Part shown: piece after piece, positions 1 to 11,600 of the stretch | Layout of the letters: the number at the start of each line of letters is the position of its first letter | Position numbering within the stretch: the stretch's first letter is position 1 | NCBI GenBank assembly: GCA_905250025.1 | Contig: CAJNOJ010000091.1 | Span: 62,001 to 126,000 of the forward strand | Length of the DNA stretch: 64,000 bases | Direction: 5' to 3' | Source of the DNA: Adineta ricciae | Lineage: Eukaryota; Rotifera; Eurotatoria; Adinetida; Adinetidae | Notes under the pieces: generated by a model | Seen by the model: the letters and a program-made list of their open reading frames with translations, nothing else | What the model was told of the DNA's origin: nothing | The model's database searches: none | Made by a program: the position numbers and the translations under genes

Positions 1-2075
1 ACGTGAAGGTACGTTTCAAAGGTTCACTAGAATTATTTATAGTTTTCTTTCTATTTAGTTCGCGCATATGTTGCCTCTCCTGTTTCTCCGAGTTCATCGG
101 TATCATCAAATGAACCGTCATCAGCTAAATCGCCATTATTCAAACCTCCGTTCCCCGCACATCACAATAGTAGCTCGCCGATATCGGATCAATCTTCTTT
201 ACCCTCTTCAGCATTACTTCGCCATTCTATTTATGGATCATCAATGTATTTACCATTCAACTGTTTCACATCAAACAATAATAACAATACCAACAGCATC
301 AGTGGCAACAACAACAATAACAGTAATAGTATTACTGGTTCAGAACGAGATCATAACAATGAACAAATGCATCAAAGTCTTCTTCAAGATCGTCTTTTTC
401 TTCAAATGGCTTCAGCTAATCGACAACATCACTTATCATTCGATGGTCATCCTTCGCCACCCAATGGTTTATGGCGCCCTACATTACGACCATTTATAGG
501 TACGTAAAAAGTTTTCTTTCGTCTTCATTTTCTTTTTTACTACTTGTAAAATCCGTTGTAATTCGATCCTATCAATACTCGTCACCCGCCTAGTCACAAG
601 TAATTATAATCGCTTCATATTGATCGCTCTCACCTTCCTCTTTCTCATTCTCTACCTTATATTCTTCAATTAAAAGTCAAAATGTGCATAAATACACACA
701 CACACATCCGAGCATAATTGAATCTTGTTCGTGTACACATTTATTCTAAAGAACATGTTCTTCGCCGTTTTCTCCTTCTACTTCATCTCTCTCTCTTGTT
801 TCATCATCGAAGTGCTTGCTTATATGTACATCTCAATTACTTGACTACATGGGCAAACATATACAACAGGTTTTAATTCGATGATGATCATGATGATGAG
901 AACAACTACCAATCAACATTTTTATTTGCTAACTACCTATCAGATTTCACATGAGAATTTCAAGTGTGTACATATATATGAAATGATAAAACGCAGGTGG
1001 ATCTAAGAAGAAATAAATATCGAAGATGCAAGTTCTTGCCAAGAGGCAATACGATCCCTTTCTTTCTCTCTAGTCCTTTCGGCTAGGTTGTTTTGATTTC
1101 TTCACTTTAGGCTTAGTTCTATTGTCTCGATGCATATTTGTCTCTAATCACATTATATTTTTCTCTTATCGTCGTCTATCAATTCAATTAGAAAAACAAT
1201 AGACATTCAATTTATGAATGAATAAATGCATTTTTGTTGATTCTGATGATTTTCTTCTGTGTTTTTTTTTCACATAGGTAATCAACCAGGTAGTTATTTC
1301 GGTAATAATGGTTCATCGTCTGTACCTTCGTCAACACCGTCGTTGTTGAATGGCGCGGCGCAACAGAATGGACTGTATCTTCCTCCTCCGCCTTCAAGTA
1401 TATTTTGGCCATTGGGTCTTCGAAGTAAACCACGTCGTGGCATGCTGCGACGAGCTGTTTTTTCTGATCAACAACGTAAAGGTTTGGAATTGGCATTTAT
1501 TAAACAGAAGTACATTAGTAAGCCTGAGAGAAAAAAACTAGCTCAACGCCTCGGACTGAAAGATTCTCAGGTAAGAATTGATTTTTGAATGAGATGAAAG
1601 AAATGAATTTTCGCTTTTTTTTCTTTATCGCCATCATCAAGGTTAAAATATGGTAAGTGAAATCGATTTGTCGATTATAAATGCACAAAAGCGAAAGAGA
1701 AAAAATCTTTGTGTTATTTTTAGGTTTCAAAATCGTCGAATGAAATGGCGAAATACGAAAGAACGAGAATTACTAACATCAAGTTCAACCAATAATAATA
1801 ACAATAATAACTTCACCGATGGTACAGAGTCCACCTCATCCACGAAGAATTCAACTAGTAATGATAAGAATGATCTATGCGCTTTGTCAAATGATTGTTG
1901 TGATTGTCAACAACAACATCATCCTCATCATTTGAAAGAAGATTCGATGAATTTTCGTCCTTCGGCGAGTGTTCATGATGATGAAACGAACAATTCCGAT
2001 ATTGATGTTAATAATGATGATTCAAGCAATTCGGAAGATGATGAGGATGAAGATGAGGATTCCAGAAGACAATAA
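1..2075 (+). CDS. dbx: Dbx-type homeobox transcription factor, 5' end missing
   Basis: Partial gene running in from the left edge. Exons read as <1-8, 59-499, 1278-1570, 1642-1652 and 1724-2075 (stop TAA 2073-2075); all phases fit. Exon 2 codes a Ser/Pro/Asn-rich stretch with poly-Asn runs. Exon 3 enters the homeodomain with RRGMLRRAVFSD and KQKYISKPERKKLA, and the recognition helix reads VKIWFQNRRMKWRN then TKERELL. RRGMLRRAVFSD, KYISKP and the KERELL tail are characteristic of the Dbx (developing brain homeobox) family. The protein ends in a strongly acidic tail after residues rich in Asn and His. Dbx proteins are nuclear DNA-binding repressors that pattern neurons. The codons VKIW come from an 11-nt micro-exon (1642-1652). 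The upstream exon(s) and start codon lie outside the window. Homeobox identity is very secure; the Dbx family is likely. Confidence 0.9.
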
Positions 2076-3359
2076 CTGAAGATTATTTCGTGTATCTGTC
2101 TTGATTGGATATCGGTGATTGTGTCTAAGGATGAAGTTTATTGTATCTAAATTGATGTTTTGTTTTCGATTTTCTTGTTTTTTTTTCTCCTTCTTCGCAT
2201 TCATTTTGTGTTTTTTTTTGTTCGTGAGCATTTTTTCGTTTTCTTTTCACAAATTTCATGTATCACTCGTCTGTTTTTCTTCTTTTCCCAACAAGTATTC
2301 AATTCGATTTGCAAGAGAGAGAGATTGTGAATATTTTTTCTTCATTTAAAATAATATAAATATACATATATGTCTAATTATTCTTTAAATAACATTATGA
2401 TCATATAGGTGTCAGCAATTTCTGCGTTATCACGATCTGTTGATCTTTAAATGTCATGTCTTTCAGTTTCACACGATGTCACATGTTGAATCATGTGTTA
2501 TTCTAAATTGGTACTTGTAAGAAGAACGTACCATCAGTAATTTATGGTTAATCATAGGATCCAATATATGAAACAAATGAGAATATTCTCTGGAAAGGAA
2601 TGTTACACATACTTTTCGTTACTGCCTCATTTTTTTACAATTTGCTGTTGATTTAGAATAATTATATATGAAAAGACGTAAGTCAGTCAGTATGATCACT
2701 GAAAAACTTTGTTACAACACAAATAACGGATCTAAATCAAGTCAATTAGAATGAACATCATCACATGTCATTACCTTTTATTTCATGTATAGTTCCATCT
2801 TCGGAAAAGGATTGCAATTATCGAAGCGATAGACTATATAAACTCTAAAAATAAGGTCGGGCTTCCATTCCGATAGACATGAACTCCAAAGGTACGAATA
2901 TGCCTAGAAGGATATCTTCATCGTTCCTAGTCTTGTTGTGAGGTGTTACTTATGTGAATGAAATATGTTGATGATAATGGGATTAATAATGTTGCGTCGT
3001 AGTGTCAAGAAATCTCGCGAAGAGATTTGGTATATACTTTGTAATCTATTTTATATATAGGCTTTGGAAAATCTCAAGAAAACAATGAGATTTATTTATT
3101 GATTTTGATTTCAAAATTTTGGATATTCATGTTTGATAATTACCTATTCAATTAATATTCTTAGATATGCAACCATGATTGGTCGACGTGGGAATTTTGC
3201 TTTAGGAAAAGGGGAGAGAGATTACTTGTACTTTGCAGATTCCATAAATGTCAACTGATGAATAATCGGATGACAGCATACTAGAATTATTTTATCATAT
3301 AATAATACTTGCAAAATTCTTTTGATAAAGTACATTTGAATTGAAAGACTATCCGAATT
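2076..3359. other. Intergenic region between dbx and the 7TM gene
   Basis: About 1.3 kb without a supportable gene. The first 270 bases after the dbx stop are T-rich and probably 3' UTR. The rest is AT-rich with no long frame on either strand and no recognised element. Confidence 0.6.
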
Positions 3360-4413
3360 ATGGCATCTTGGGCAGCTATTAGTCAATCATATGCTCGGTA
3401 CGTAGGTATACCTCAATTTTGTCTTGGTATTTTGGGCAATCTAATGAATATATGGATATTCATTCATGAATTAGCTCATCGTCGAACTCCCTGTACATTG
3501 TATTTGTTGATGGCTTCTGCAACTGGTTTAATACAGCTGATGAGTGGTCAGATTCCACGTTTTCTCATTCTTGGTTTCAATGATGATTTAACTCGAGTGT
3601 CGTTAGTCTGGTGCAAATGTCGTCAGTTTCTTATTGCCACATTTGGTGGAATAGCATTGACGTTTCAATGTCTTGCTACCATTGATCAGTTCTTAGTTAC
3701 ATCTCGCAGTGCTCACATACGACAATTCAGTCAAATCAAATGGGCTTATCGTATTTCAATCGGTGTCTTCGCCGTATGGATTTCTCAAGGCATTCCATTT
3801 TTAGTATTCAATCAAATACAGTAAAGTTATTCTTGTTCTCTTTCTTTCATTTATTCTATTTTTAATATTATAGATCAGGTACATGTATCATTGGTAATTG
3901 GATTTTGAATATGTATTGGTCGTATGTTTACTTTCTTGGCCTTCTCACGGCTATATCTATTACTGTAATGGTAACGTTTGGTGTTCTTGCATATCACAAT
4001 ATGCGTCTGTTAAAAAATACTGCACGATTATATAGTGCTGATCAACAGTTGACTACAATGATTTGTATGCAAGTGATTATTGTTGTATTTAGCATAGCAG
4101 CGTATGGTGGTTATAATGTTTATTCATTAGCAACAGCGAGTACACTCAAAGATGCAGAACAAAAAGGAAAAGATTTAGTTGCTTTCACAGTGACAAGTCT
4201 TTCGGCTTTTTTGAATTATGGTGTAAGTGAGAGATGATTTCTAGAGTTTCACTCACTTGAGATTGATATTTGTTTTTTTAGAGCAGTTTCTATATATTTT
4301 TCGCTTCGTCAAGTCATTTTCGTCAACAAACGAAAAAGTATCTTTGTTGCTGCTGTAAATTTCAGCAAGTAGCATCAATAGAAGTGGCCACTACACACAT
4401 AACACGTCGATAA
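3360..4413 (+). CDS. Rhodopsin-class 7TM receptor (rotifer-type orphan GPCR)
   Basis: Three exons, 3360-3820, 3874-4222 and 4282-4413, give 313 residues ending in TAA. Hydrophobic segments fit seven membrane helices: TM1 near residues 15-35 has GILGNLMNIWIF with the conserved GN of class A receptors; TM2 is around 45-65; the stretch with ALTFQCLATIDQFL fits TM3; TM7 is split by the second intron at NYG/SSFYIF. The cytoplasmic tail has a CCCC cluster (YLCCCCKF), a plausible palmitoylation site. The start ATG is followed at once by the extracellular N-terminus and TM1, and the length is normal for a compact class A receptor. It has no strong DRY motif and no recognisable ligand class. It probably belongs to the expanded orphan receptors seen in rotifers (inference). 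A related pseudogene lies at 62230-63087. Confidence 0.8.
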
Positions 4414-4472
4414 ATTTCAAAAATGTTTTTTTTGTTCTCATCTGTACTCAAAGGAGAATATACTTTTACATA

Positions 4473-5089
4473 TCAATTTGTTTCGTTTGTAGTTTTCGAA
4501 TGTGATGAAGGGAAATAAATGATCGAGGATCCCTGTTTATCAACGTCAACATCGATTTCCTCGTTTCGAACAGATTCATTTGTGTCATATTGAGTCGAAT
4601 GTTTTGGTTCGTGTGAAGTTAAATACGAAAAATTGTTATTTCTCATATCCTTCTCAAGAGAAACGATCGTTTGAAAGATTTTCTTCATCACGGATGATCC
4701 TACTCACATGATCATCACTTTCCGAAGTTGATGATTCATTTAGAGCTGATCTTGATCGTGGCATGGCGGATGTTTCTTTCGCTGGTTTAGTCTTTGGTTT
4801 TGGATCATGACAGACAAAGACAAAATCTATAACACTTGATCAAAATCGATCGATTTCGAAAGACGATTTTACCAGAATAACAATTCCGGTCGGCATCTTT
4901 AGCTGCAATCGGTAAAAGATCGCCACTCCCTCGATAGATGACAACACATCGTCCATGAATCAATTTAATTGTCTTTTTCAAAGCTTTTCGTTTGCATTTT
5001 ACTGTTGTTCGGCAATATCTTGAATCAACCAAATATTCACTATCAGATTCCGATGTTGTAGAAAGTTCGTTAAGATTATAAATATTCAT
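4473..5089 (-). CDS. Hypothetical protein, three exons, unknown function
   Basis: Read on the minus strand: 5089-4873, 4826-4708, 4652-4473. The introns are 46 and 55 bp with GT-AG ends and matching phases, giving 171 residues. The N-terminal half has a basic patch (KCKRKALKKTIKLIHGR) followed by a beta-like stretch (VVIYRGSGDLLPIAAKDADR, then FVFVCHDPKPK). The C-terminal half is polar, with Ser- and Asp-rich runs, and looks disordered. I do not recognise the family. If the second intron is retained, the frame ends slightly earlier at 4654. It starts 552 bp from the oppositely directed start at 5642, so the two genes may share a promoter region. Splice consistency supports a real gene; expression is untested. 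Confidence 0.5.
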
Positions 5090-5641
5090 AATGAAAACTT
5101 AGATTTCAACATGCATGTTTGAATAAAAAAGAAAGAGAAACAAACAGTCCCGCAACTAGTTGTCAAGACAATCGAAGAGTACTGACATCTGTCAAAAAGA
5201 AGAAAAATGATATGACTTCCAATTAATTAAAAGCGTGTTTAATGAATTCGAAATCATTAGTGAATGTTGATTAGAATCGTAGTTAGTAGATGGAAGAATG
5301 GGAGATGTTATTAAATTATTGCTTAGCAACTCGGAAGAGAAAAATGGAACAATGAAATAACAATCGAAAAAGAAAGTTAAAGAATCAGAAGAAAAATCGC
5401 TCTTTTACGCTTAGTTTTATTTTGTTATTTGATCAATCAAATCTCATACTAAGTAATTAAAAACTTTCTGTGCATGAATCAGAAACTAGATCATTGATAT
5501 TCTCTCGCTTCTGTGAGAAATCTCTCATAAAGTTCTTTTCATTTTTTTTAGACGAAAGAGTTGAGTGTGCGGAAGTTTTGTTTACACATTCGCTCTCTCA
5601 CTTGTCTTTTGTTTCTATACTGATAAAACAAGACAGCCACT
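5090..5641. promoter_or_regulatory. Divergent intergenic/promoter region
   Basis: 552 bp between the start of the minus-strand gene (5089) and the plus-strand start (5642). It should contain both promoters. I see no clear TATA box or other specific site. The last 180 bases are pyrimidine-rich and probably 5' UTR of the downstream gene. Confidence 0.4.
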
Positions 5642-8600
5642 ATGGGTTGTGGTGCCTCCGTTAAACCAAACGCTGATAAGATCAATTCTCCGAAGTCTAA
5701 TGGTCCACAGAAGAAAAATGATAAACCAATTTCCGCAGGTTCGCTTAATTTCTAAGGCTTCTTTCTTTTTTCATCATCGAAAATTTACATAACACTATGT
5801 ACAATATCTTAATTACACGTTTCTTTTCTTTTCTAGTTCCCAATCTTACGGTTTCACTACAAGGACACGGCATTACACAAAACGAACATGATGACACTGT
5901 TCTAATTCATGTGATCGAAATCATCAATGGATCATTTGCAGAAAAAGCATCGGGGCTACGTATCGAATGTGACAACATTGTGGAATTCAAAGTCAACGGA
6001 AAAGACGAATATGATATCATTCAAGTTTATAAAGATGGTAATGATTATTATCCAGTTAAATATGGTTGTCAGTTATTAAACATCAAAAATCGAACTGCGC
6101 CGAAACAACGGCGAATTCCATTTTCATTCGATTTGAATCAACCGGATATCGAGTTATATTTCTGTGTTATTCCTTCATCTCAACGTGAATCTATCATCAA
6201 AGGTCGGAAATATCCGAAGATCTACTGTGAAAAAAATTGCCTTAAACTTTATCAAAATGATATTAAATTTCGGTTAAATGACGAAAGACAAAGTCAGAAA
6301 GTGTACATGCATCAAACAGATACTGTGCAAATCGAATGGACATCTCAACGTCTTTACCGAATCGAAGAGAAAAAATATTGTCCGGTATCCGGCGGGTTTT
6401 ATACCGTTGAACAACCGAACGAGAAGAGATTAAATCGATGTTCGACAAAAGGAAGTTTTGTGAAGACATTCAATGACTTGGGCATGTCATTTCTCATTCG
6501 TTATACCGAACAAAACGAAATTCATGATGTTATCATATGTATCATCAATGAAAAATACAAAGTGAAACATGTGGAAATAACGGATGAAGATATTCAACCG
6601 AATATTTTGTGGATTGAACAAACAGATTGGGTGGTGTTTGATTGGAACACCAAACGGAAACATTCAATTGTTCAAATCGAACCATTTTCAGTTGACACGA
6701 ACACGAATCGATCAATTGAAGTTTGTTTCACTGTTTTAAACAAACAAGTTTGTTTCTCACGATATATTTTTAGCTTAAAAAACCTGAAGAACACTTTTTC
6801 TGGCCAAATGATTCAACACGTCGAGGTTATATGCTTCATCAATTTAACGAAACTGGTGTTTTCTGCTACAAAACAACAAGTAATCAAATTGGTACGATTA
6901 TTGTCGAAGCACGTCAAACTGTGCATCAAATACCTGTCGTTCCCGACCAAAAAAGTAAAAGCAAAACTACGATTGTGCAATCTGACAAGGATTTTACTGA
7001 TTTTGCCTTCTAGTTTATGAAATGAACACGAATGGTGTCGTACAATTCAACTGGTTAATGGATTCATCTGAAGACAAGACGATTTTATTCACTCTAGATC
7101 CATCGTCATCGGTTACACCACTTGCAAGTAACGGTGTCGATGGAGTATTCAAATGTGGTGAGTAAATTTGTCAGTTGTTTGGATTCTCTTGAGTTTATTA
7201 AGTAACTAATTGATTTAATTTGTGCCGAGAGATATTCAGTACGTGATAAAAATATTTTTTTATTATTCATAGTGTAAAATAAGTCAGAAAGAAAAACATG
7301 AATGTTGTCCTTTAGGAGTATGTAGCGAAGAATCGATTGTCATAGTAACTATATTGAGTTTTGAATGCTTTTACATTTTGATTCAATCGAATCGAAAAAC
7401 GGGCTATTGTTAATAAAAAAAATAATAGTTACGGGTGTAGACTGTTATAATCACGTTTCTTTTCAACTTATGAGTATATCTTTTGAGATAATTTAAGAAA
7501 CTATGTCGACGTATGTTTACATCTTATTCGGGCTTTCCGTTAGAAAAGAAAAAGATAAATATTGGCAAGCCGGAAATGACATTGAACAGCTATTGTCTGA
7601 ATAAGTACACTAATTTGTTTCTGTAACCTTGGAAATATTAAATAAAACCATAGTTACTCTTAATCATGTACATTTCTAGCTGCACATAAATGTGTTCGAG
7701 CCGACGCAGTGATTCAACGCTATCTGTATACATGTGAAACATTACTTCTCAATATTCCTCAACATGGCCTTTATAATTTTGCTTATTCGGAAGATCCAAA
7801 TGTGCCTCTTTTGAGTATCATCGTTGAAAATGACATAGATGTAAGATATATCTCGAAATTTATACGTATATTTCTCTCGCTTTGATAGAAACATACGGTT
7901 GTTTATAATGAATACAATGTTTTCGAACCTCCAACATTGATCATCAATCGTAATGATCAAGTTTGGTTTGAGCCATCATCAGCAGCGAAAGTTGAAACGA
8001 TTTATCAAACGGATGAATTCGGAGAGGAACTCGTAGTTGACCAACCAGTTTTCCGACCTCAAGAAAAAAGTGTCAATTTCTTTATGAAATCATTTCCAGA
8101 GACGGGCATTTTCTATTTTTCAACGGCGAATGATGCGAAAGACGAAACCCATCCAGTCGCAATTATTGTCTTACCGGACGTACGTTTTCATTATCGAACG
8201 GTCGGAAAGAACTCGTTCGATAACAAACCAATCATAACTGATATCAATGATTTTATCATTTGGAAATTCGAAGAAACCATCTCTCATAATGTGGGTTATA
8301 TCCAGTCAAATGATCGATTACAAGATTTAATCGCTTGCCACGATCGAGCTGTTCCGGGACGATATCGACAATGTCTTGGTATTGAATGTATTCAATCGGG
8401 AACATTCTTTTTCGCTAATCCAGGTTAGTTTAAATAATGTCCATTCTTGTGATATGTGTTTGCTTTTAGATTTCGAACGTGTTACTGGCTCGACTGAGGT
8501 AAAATCTTTTTCAAACGAAAAGAACTGTTTTGATTACGATGTTCTGTTAAAAGGATCGACTTGTAGCGACAATTATTGTTGAACCACATTTTAGTCAAAA

Positions 8601-11600
8601 CTGCTTTGTGGTTGGTAATTACGATTTTGTGCCTTCTGTTCTCCATATAGCTGAAGTAAGATATATTGTTTATATGATGGAATCAGTAACAACAGTGATT
8701 GCTTTAGAATGATACTGTTTCATGGGTATTAGCAAATCCTGCTCAAACTGATCGAATCTATGTCAGATCGGTTGATGATAACGAAGAAGTTGATGATGTA
8801 AAAATGAAATCGAGTATTGAGTCCTCAGTAAACTTTTTTCTGCTACTTTAGAACGCACTGATTAATCGAAATATCACGAAATTCATTCATAGTGTTCAGC
8901 ATTTACATACATTTCACCAAACAGGAGAGTACATCGTTCGATCAAATCGTTTTCAACAAACAGCTACTGTCTTTGTGCATTCAGAAAAAACAATCAAAGA
9001 TCAAAGTAAATGATGATTTGAAAGTCAAAATATTCTGTCATTCGTCTTCGATTTCCAATAGAAAAACGTGTTCTACCGCCGCAGTTCACCGAAGAACTCG
9101 ATACGATCAGTCCACTCGGTGCACGAGTTCATCTCACTTGTCCTAGTCGACATGCGAGTATTTATTACACATTGGACGGAAAACCTCCGACTCAGCGTAC
9201 TGCAAATGTTCATGTAAGCTCTTATTCGATGAAGATATCAATGATTATCGTTTGATTGTAGCGATACGACGATGACGAAGGAGTTATTTTGAATGAAAAC
9301 GGTCTGCATGTCTTACGAGCGTGTGCAGTTGAACCTCAAAGAATTTCAAGTTTAATTGTGACAAGCAGGTATGGAATTTTCGATTGATTTCACGAACAGC
9401 TTTATAAATATTTTGGTTCGTGTTTTAGTCCAACGTTTATACTGGATGAGTCAGAGAGAGACGAGCTGAGCGTAAGTTTTCCCCTCGCATAAATTAATTA
9501 GTACAAATCTTTTGCACATATTAGAAACGACTCGAGACACAATCATCGAGTGATCATGTTACTCCGGAAGATATACCAACTTCATACAAAGTTATTCTTT
9601 CTTCTGCATTGAAATATCCGAATAAATTATATGGAATGATTGAAATTGATCCAGCTGATTACATGAAACATATTGATCATTTCGAATTGTATATCAATGA
9701 TGTTGCACAAAAGGAAAATATTACAACGCGCAATACTCAATTTTCAGCCATTGGCTTTGCAGCGGGAGAACAATACGAAGTTTATGTTGTTGCTCATCCG
9801 AAATCAAATGCACCCGACGGACGATCGATCGCATCGAACAAACGAGTAACTCATTAACTTTCGTCTTAATTAATCACATGGTGATATTTTAGACATTTGA
9901 AGTGCAACGAGAAACTCAGGACGGTGCACCACTCATTAGTTTGGCTATATCGGAAAATCAAAATGTATTAACTGTCATGTGGGCACATATTCACGGTCCA
10001 GTCAGTGAATATAATGTTTATATCAATGATAATAAAACACAAACAGTACGTGGATTGGTATAGAATGAAACTTGTCTACTGTTTTTTTCATCATTGTTTA
10101 GATAACCAAAAAAGATTTCAACGATTTCTATACTGTTCGATTTCAAGACATTGAACATGGTCGAAAATATTTGATTTATGTTGAAGCAAAGATGGAAAGT
10201 ATGATCGAATCGTCTGTTTCAATTGATTTTCGCTATTTATTCGTTGTATTTTTACCTAGACGGAAAAGAAATTCGTAAATCAAATATCATTCCTATTACT
10301 CCGCCGATCAAAATGACTGTCAAAGAGTCAACCACAGACCAATTCTTTCCATATATAATCACCGAATACGAACAAACACCAGATGATGTTCCTCTTGAAA
10401 GTAAGTCTACTGTTTCTGTCGAGTGTCACTCGTAACACCGAGATCGTTCGTCACGCTAAGTAGATAACGCTTCTTTTCTTAAGCCCTATCCGTACGTATT
10501 GACGAAGAGACTCGCAGGAATAGAACTGAACGCACTGTTATGACTACTGTCAAAACAAACTTTTTTTTTGTTCGTTTTCTAGAGGGTTCGAAACGGTTAT
10601 CTGTTCCAAAATTATCTGTTCAAAAATCTCCCTCCTCTACTTCTCCGCCTTCTACTCCTGAGGTCTCTTCGTCACAAGGTACCCATTTAACTGATATGGT
10701 TAATCCAGTAGTAAGCACGAGTGAAATCCAACCCCAGAAAGATGGTCAGATCACTGACAGAACTGAGAAGAACGGAAACGACCAACGAAAAGCGTCGACT
10801 AGTGATGAACTACTAACAAAAGAAACGTCGACATCAGAACGAAAAAAGTGTAAACAACAACCGAAAGAAGATTTGGAATCGTCACAAACCAATGATTCAT
10901 ACCTTCGAGCAAAAATTCTCCTGAAAAGATTGACAAAAACGATCGATGATCGTAACAAACAACACAATTCAACCTACGCAGACTCAGAAGCAGCACCAAT
11001 TGATCATCAAACTCTATCGCCTCAAACTTCATCAGCATCTGACACCTACACAACGAAACTTCCACCAAAGCCTCCACGTCGGTCATCTAAACTGAATAAA
11101 ACTGCTCAAAAACATGATTACATCAAATCTAATGACGCTTCTTAGCTTGACATTTCTGATTCCTCTTTTTTTTTTCTTATTGCATTATTTAATCGCTTTT
11201 GCATCTATTAATTTATTCCTACATACATATAGCCTCATCATATAAAGAAAATGCTTCAAATAACGAATTTGATCATGTTTATGCATGACTTTCTCTCATT
11301 TTTGTTTCGTAGGTACTCCAAGTGCTGAACCCATACAACGACGACCAGAATCGTTTCGATATGCAAGGGAACCAATTGTATGCAGTTGATCTTCAAAATC
11401 AAAATCTATATTGTCATCTTGTGTTTCGTTTAGCCTGCTGCTGTGGGAGATGCAGCTCCAACTGTATCCTACAAACTAAATCCTGGTGGTATTACTCTTT
11501 TCTGGAAGAAGAAATCTCCATCAGCGCATGATTCTGTGGAAAACTATCGAGTACGATGAAAACTACGCGTGTTGTATGGATACAATATGTGTTGTTATTT

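Noticed and set aside
68..499. 143-residue frame overlapping the second dbx exon
   Set aside because: It is in a different frame from the one that joins correctly to the homeodomain exons, and its content is low-complexity Asn/Ser/His codons read out of phase.
2119..2349. Phe-rich 76-residue frame
   Set aside because: Translation of T-rich 3' UTR of dbx; no domain or splice support.
6263..6469. Minus-strand frame inside the giant gene
   Set aside because: Antisense shadow of a well-supported coding exon.
6721..6773. Continuous reading through 6721-6773 in the giant gene
   Set aside because: The frame stays open, but removing it as a GT-AG intron moves into the frame with clear repeat motifs; reading through leads to non-protein-like sequence.
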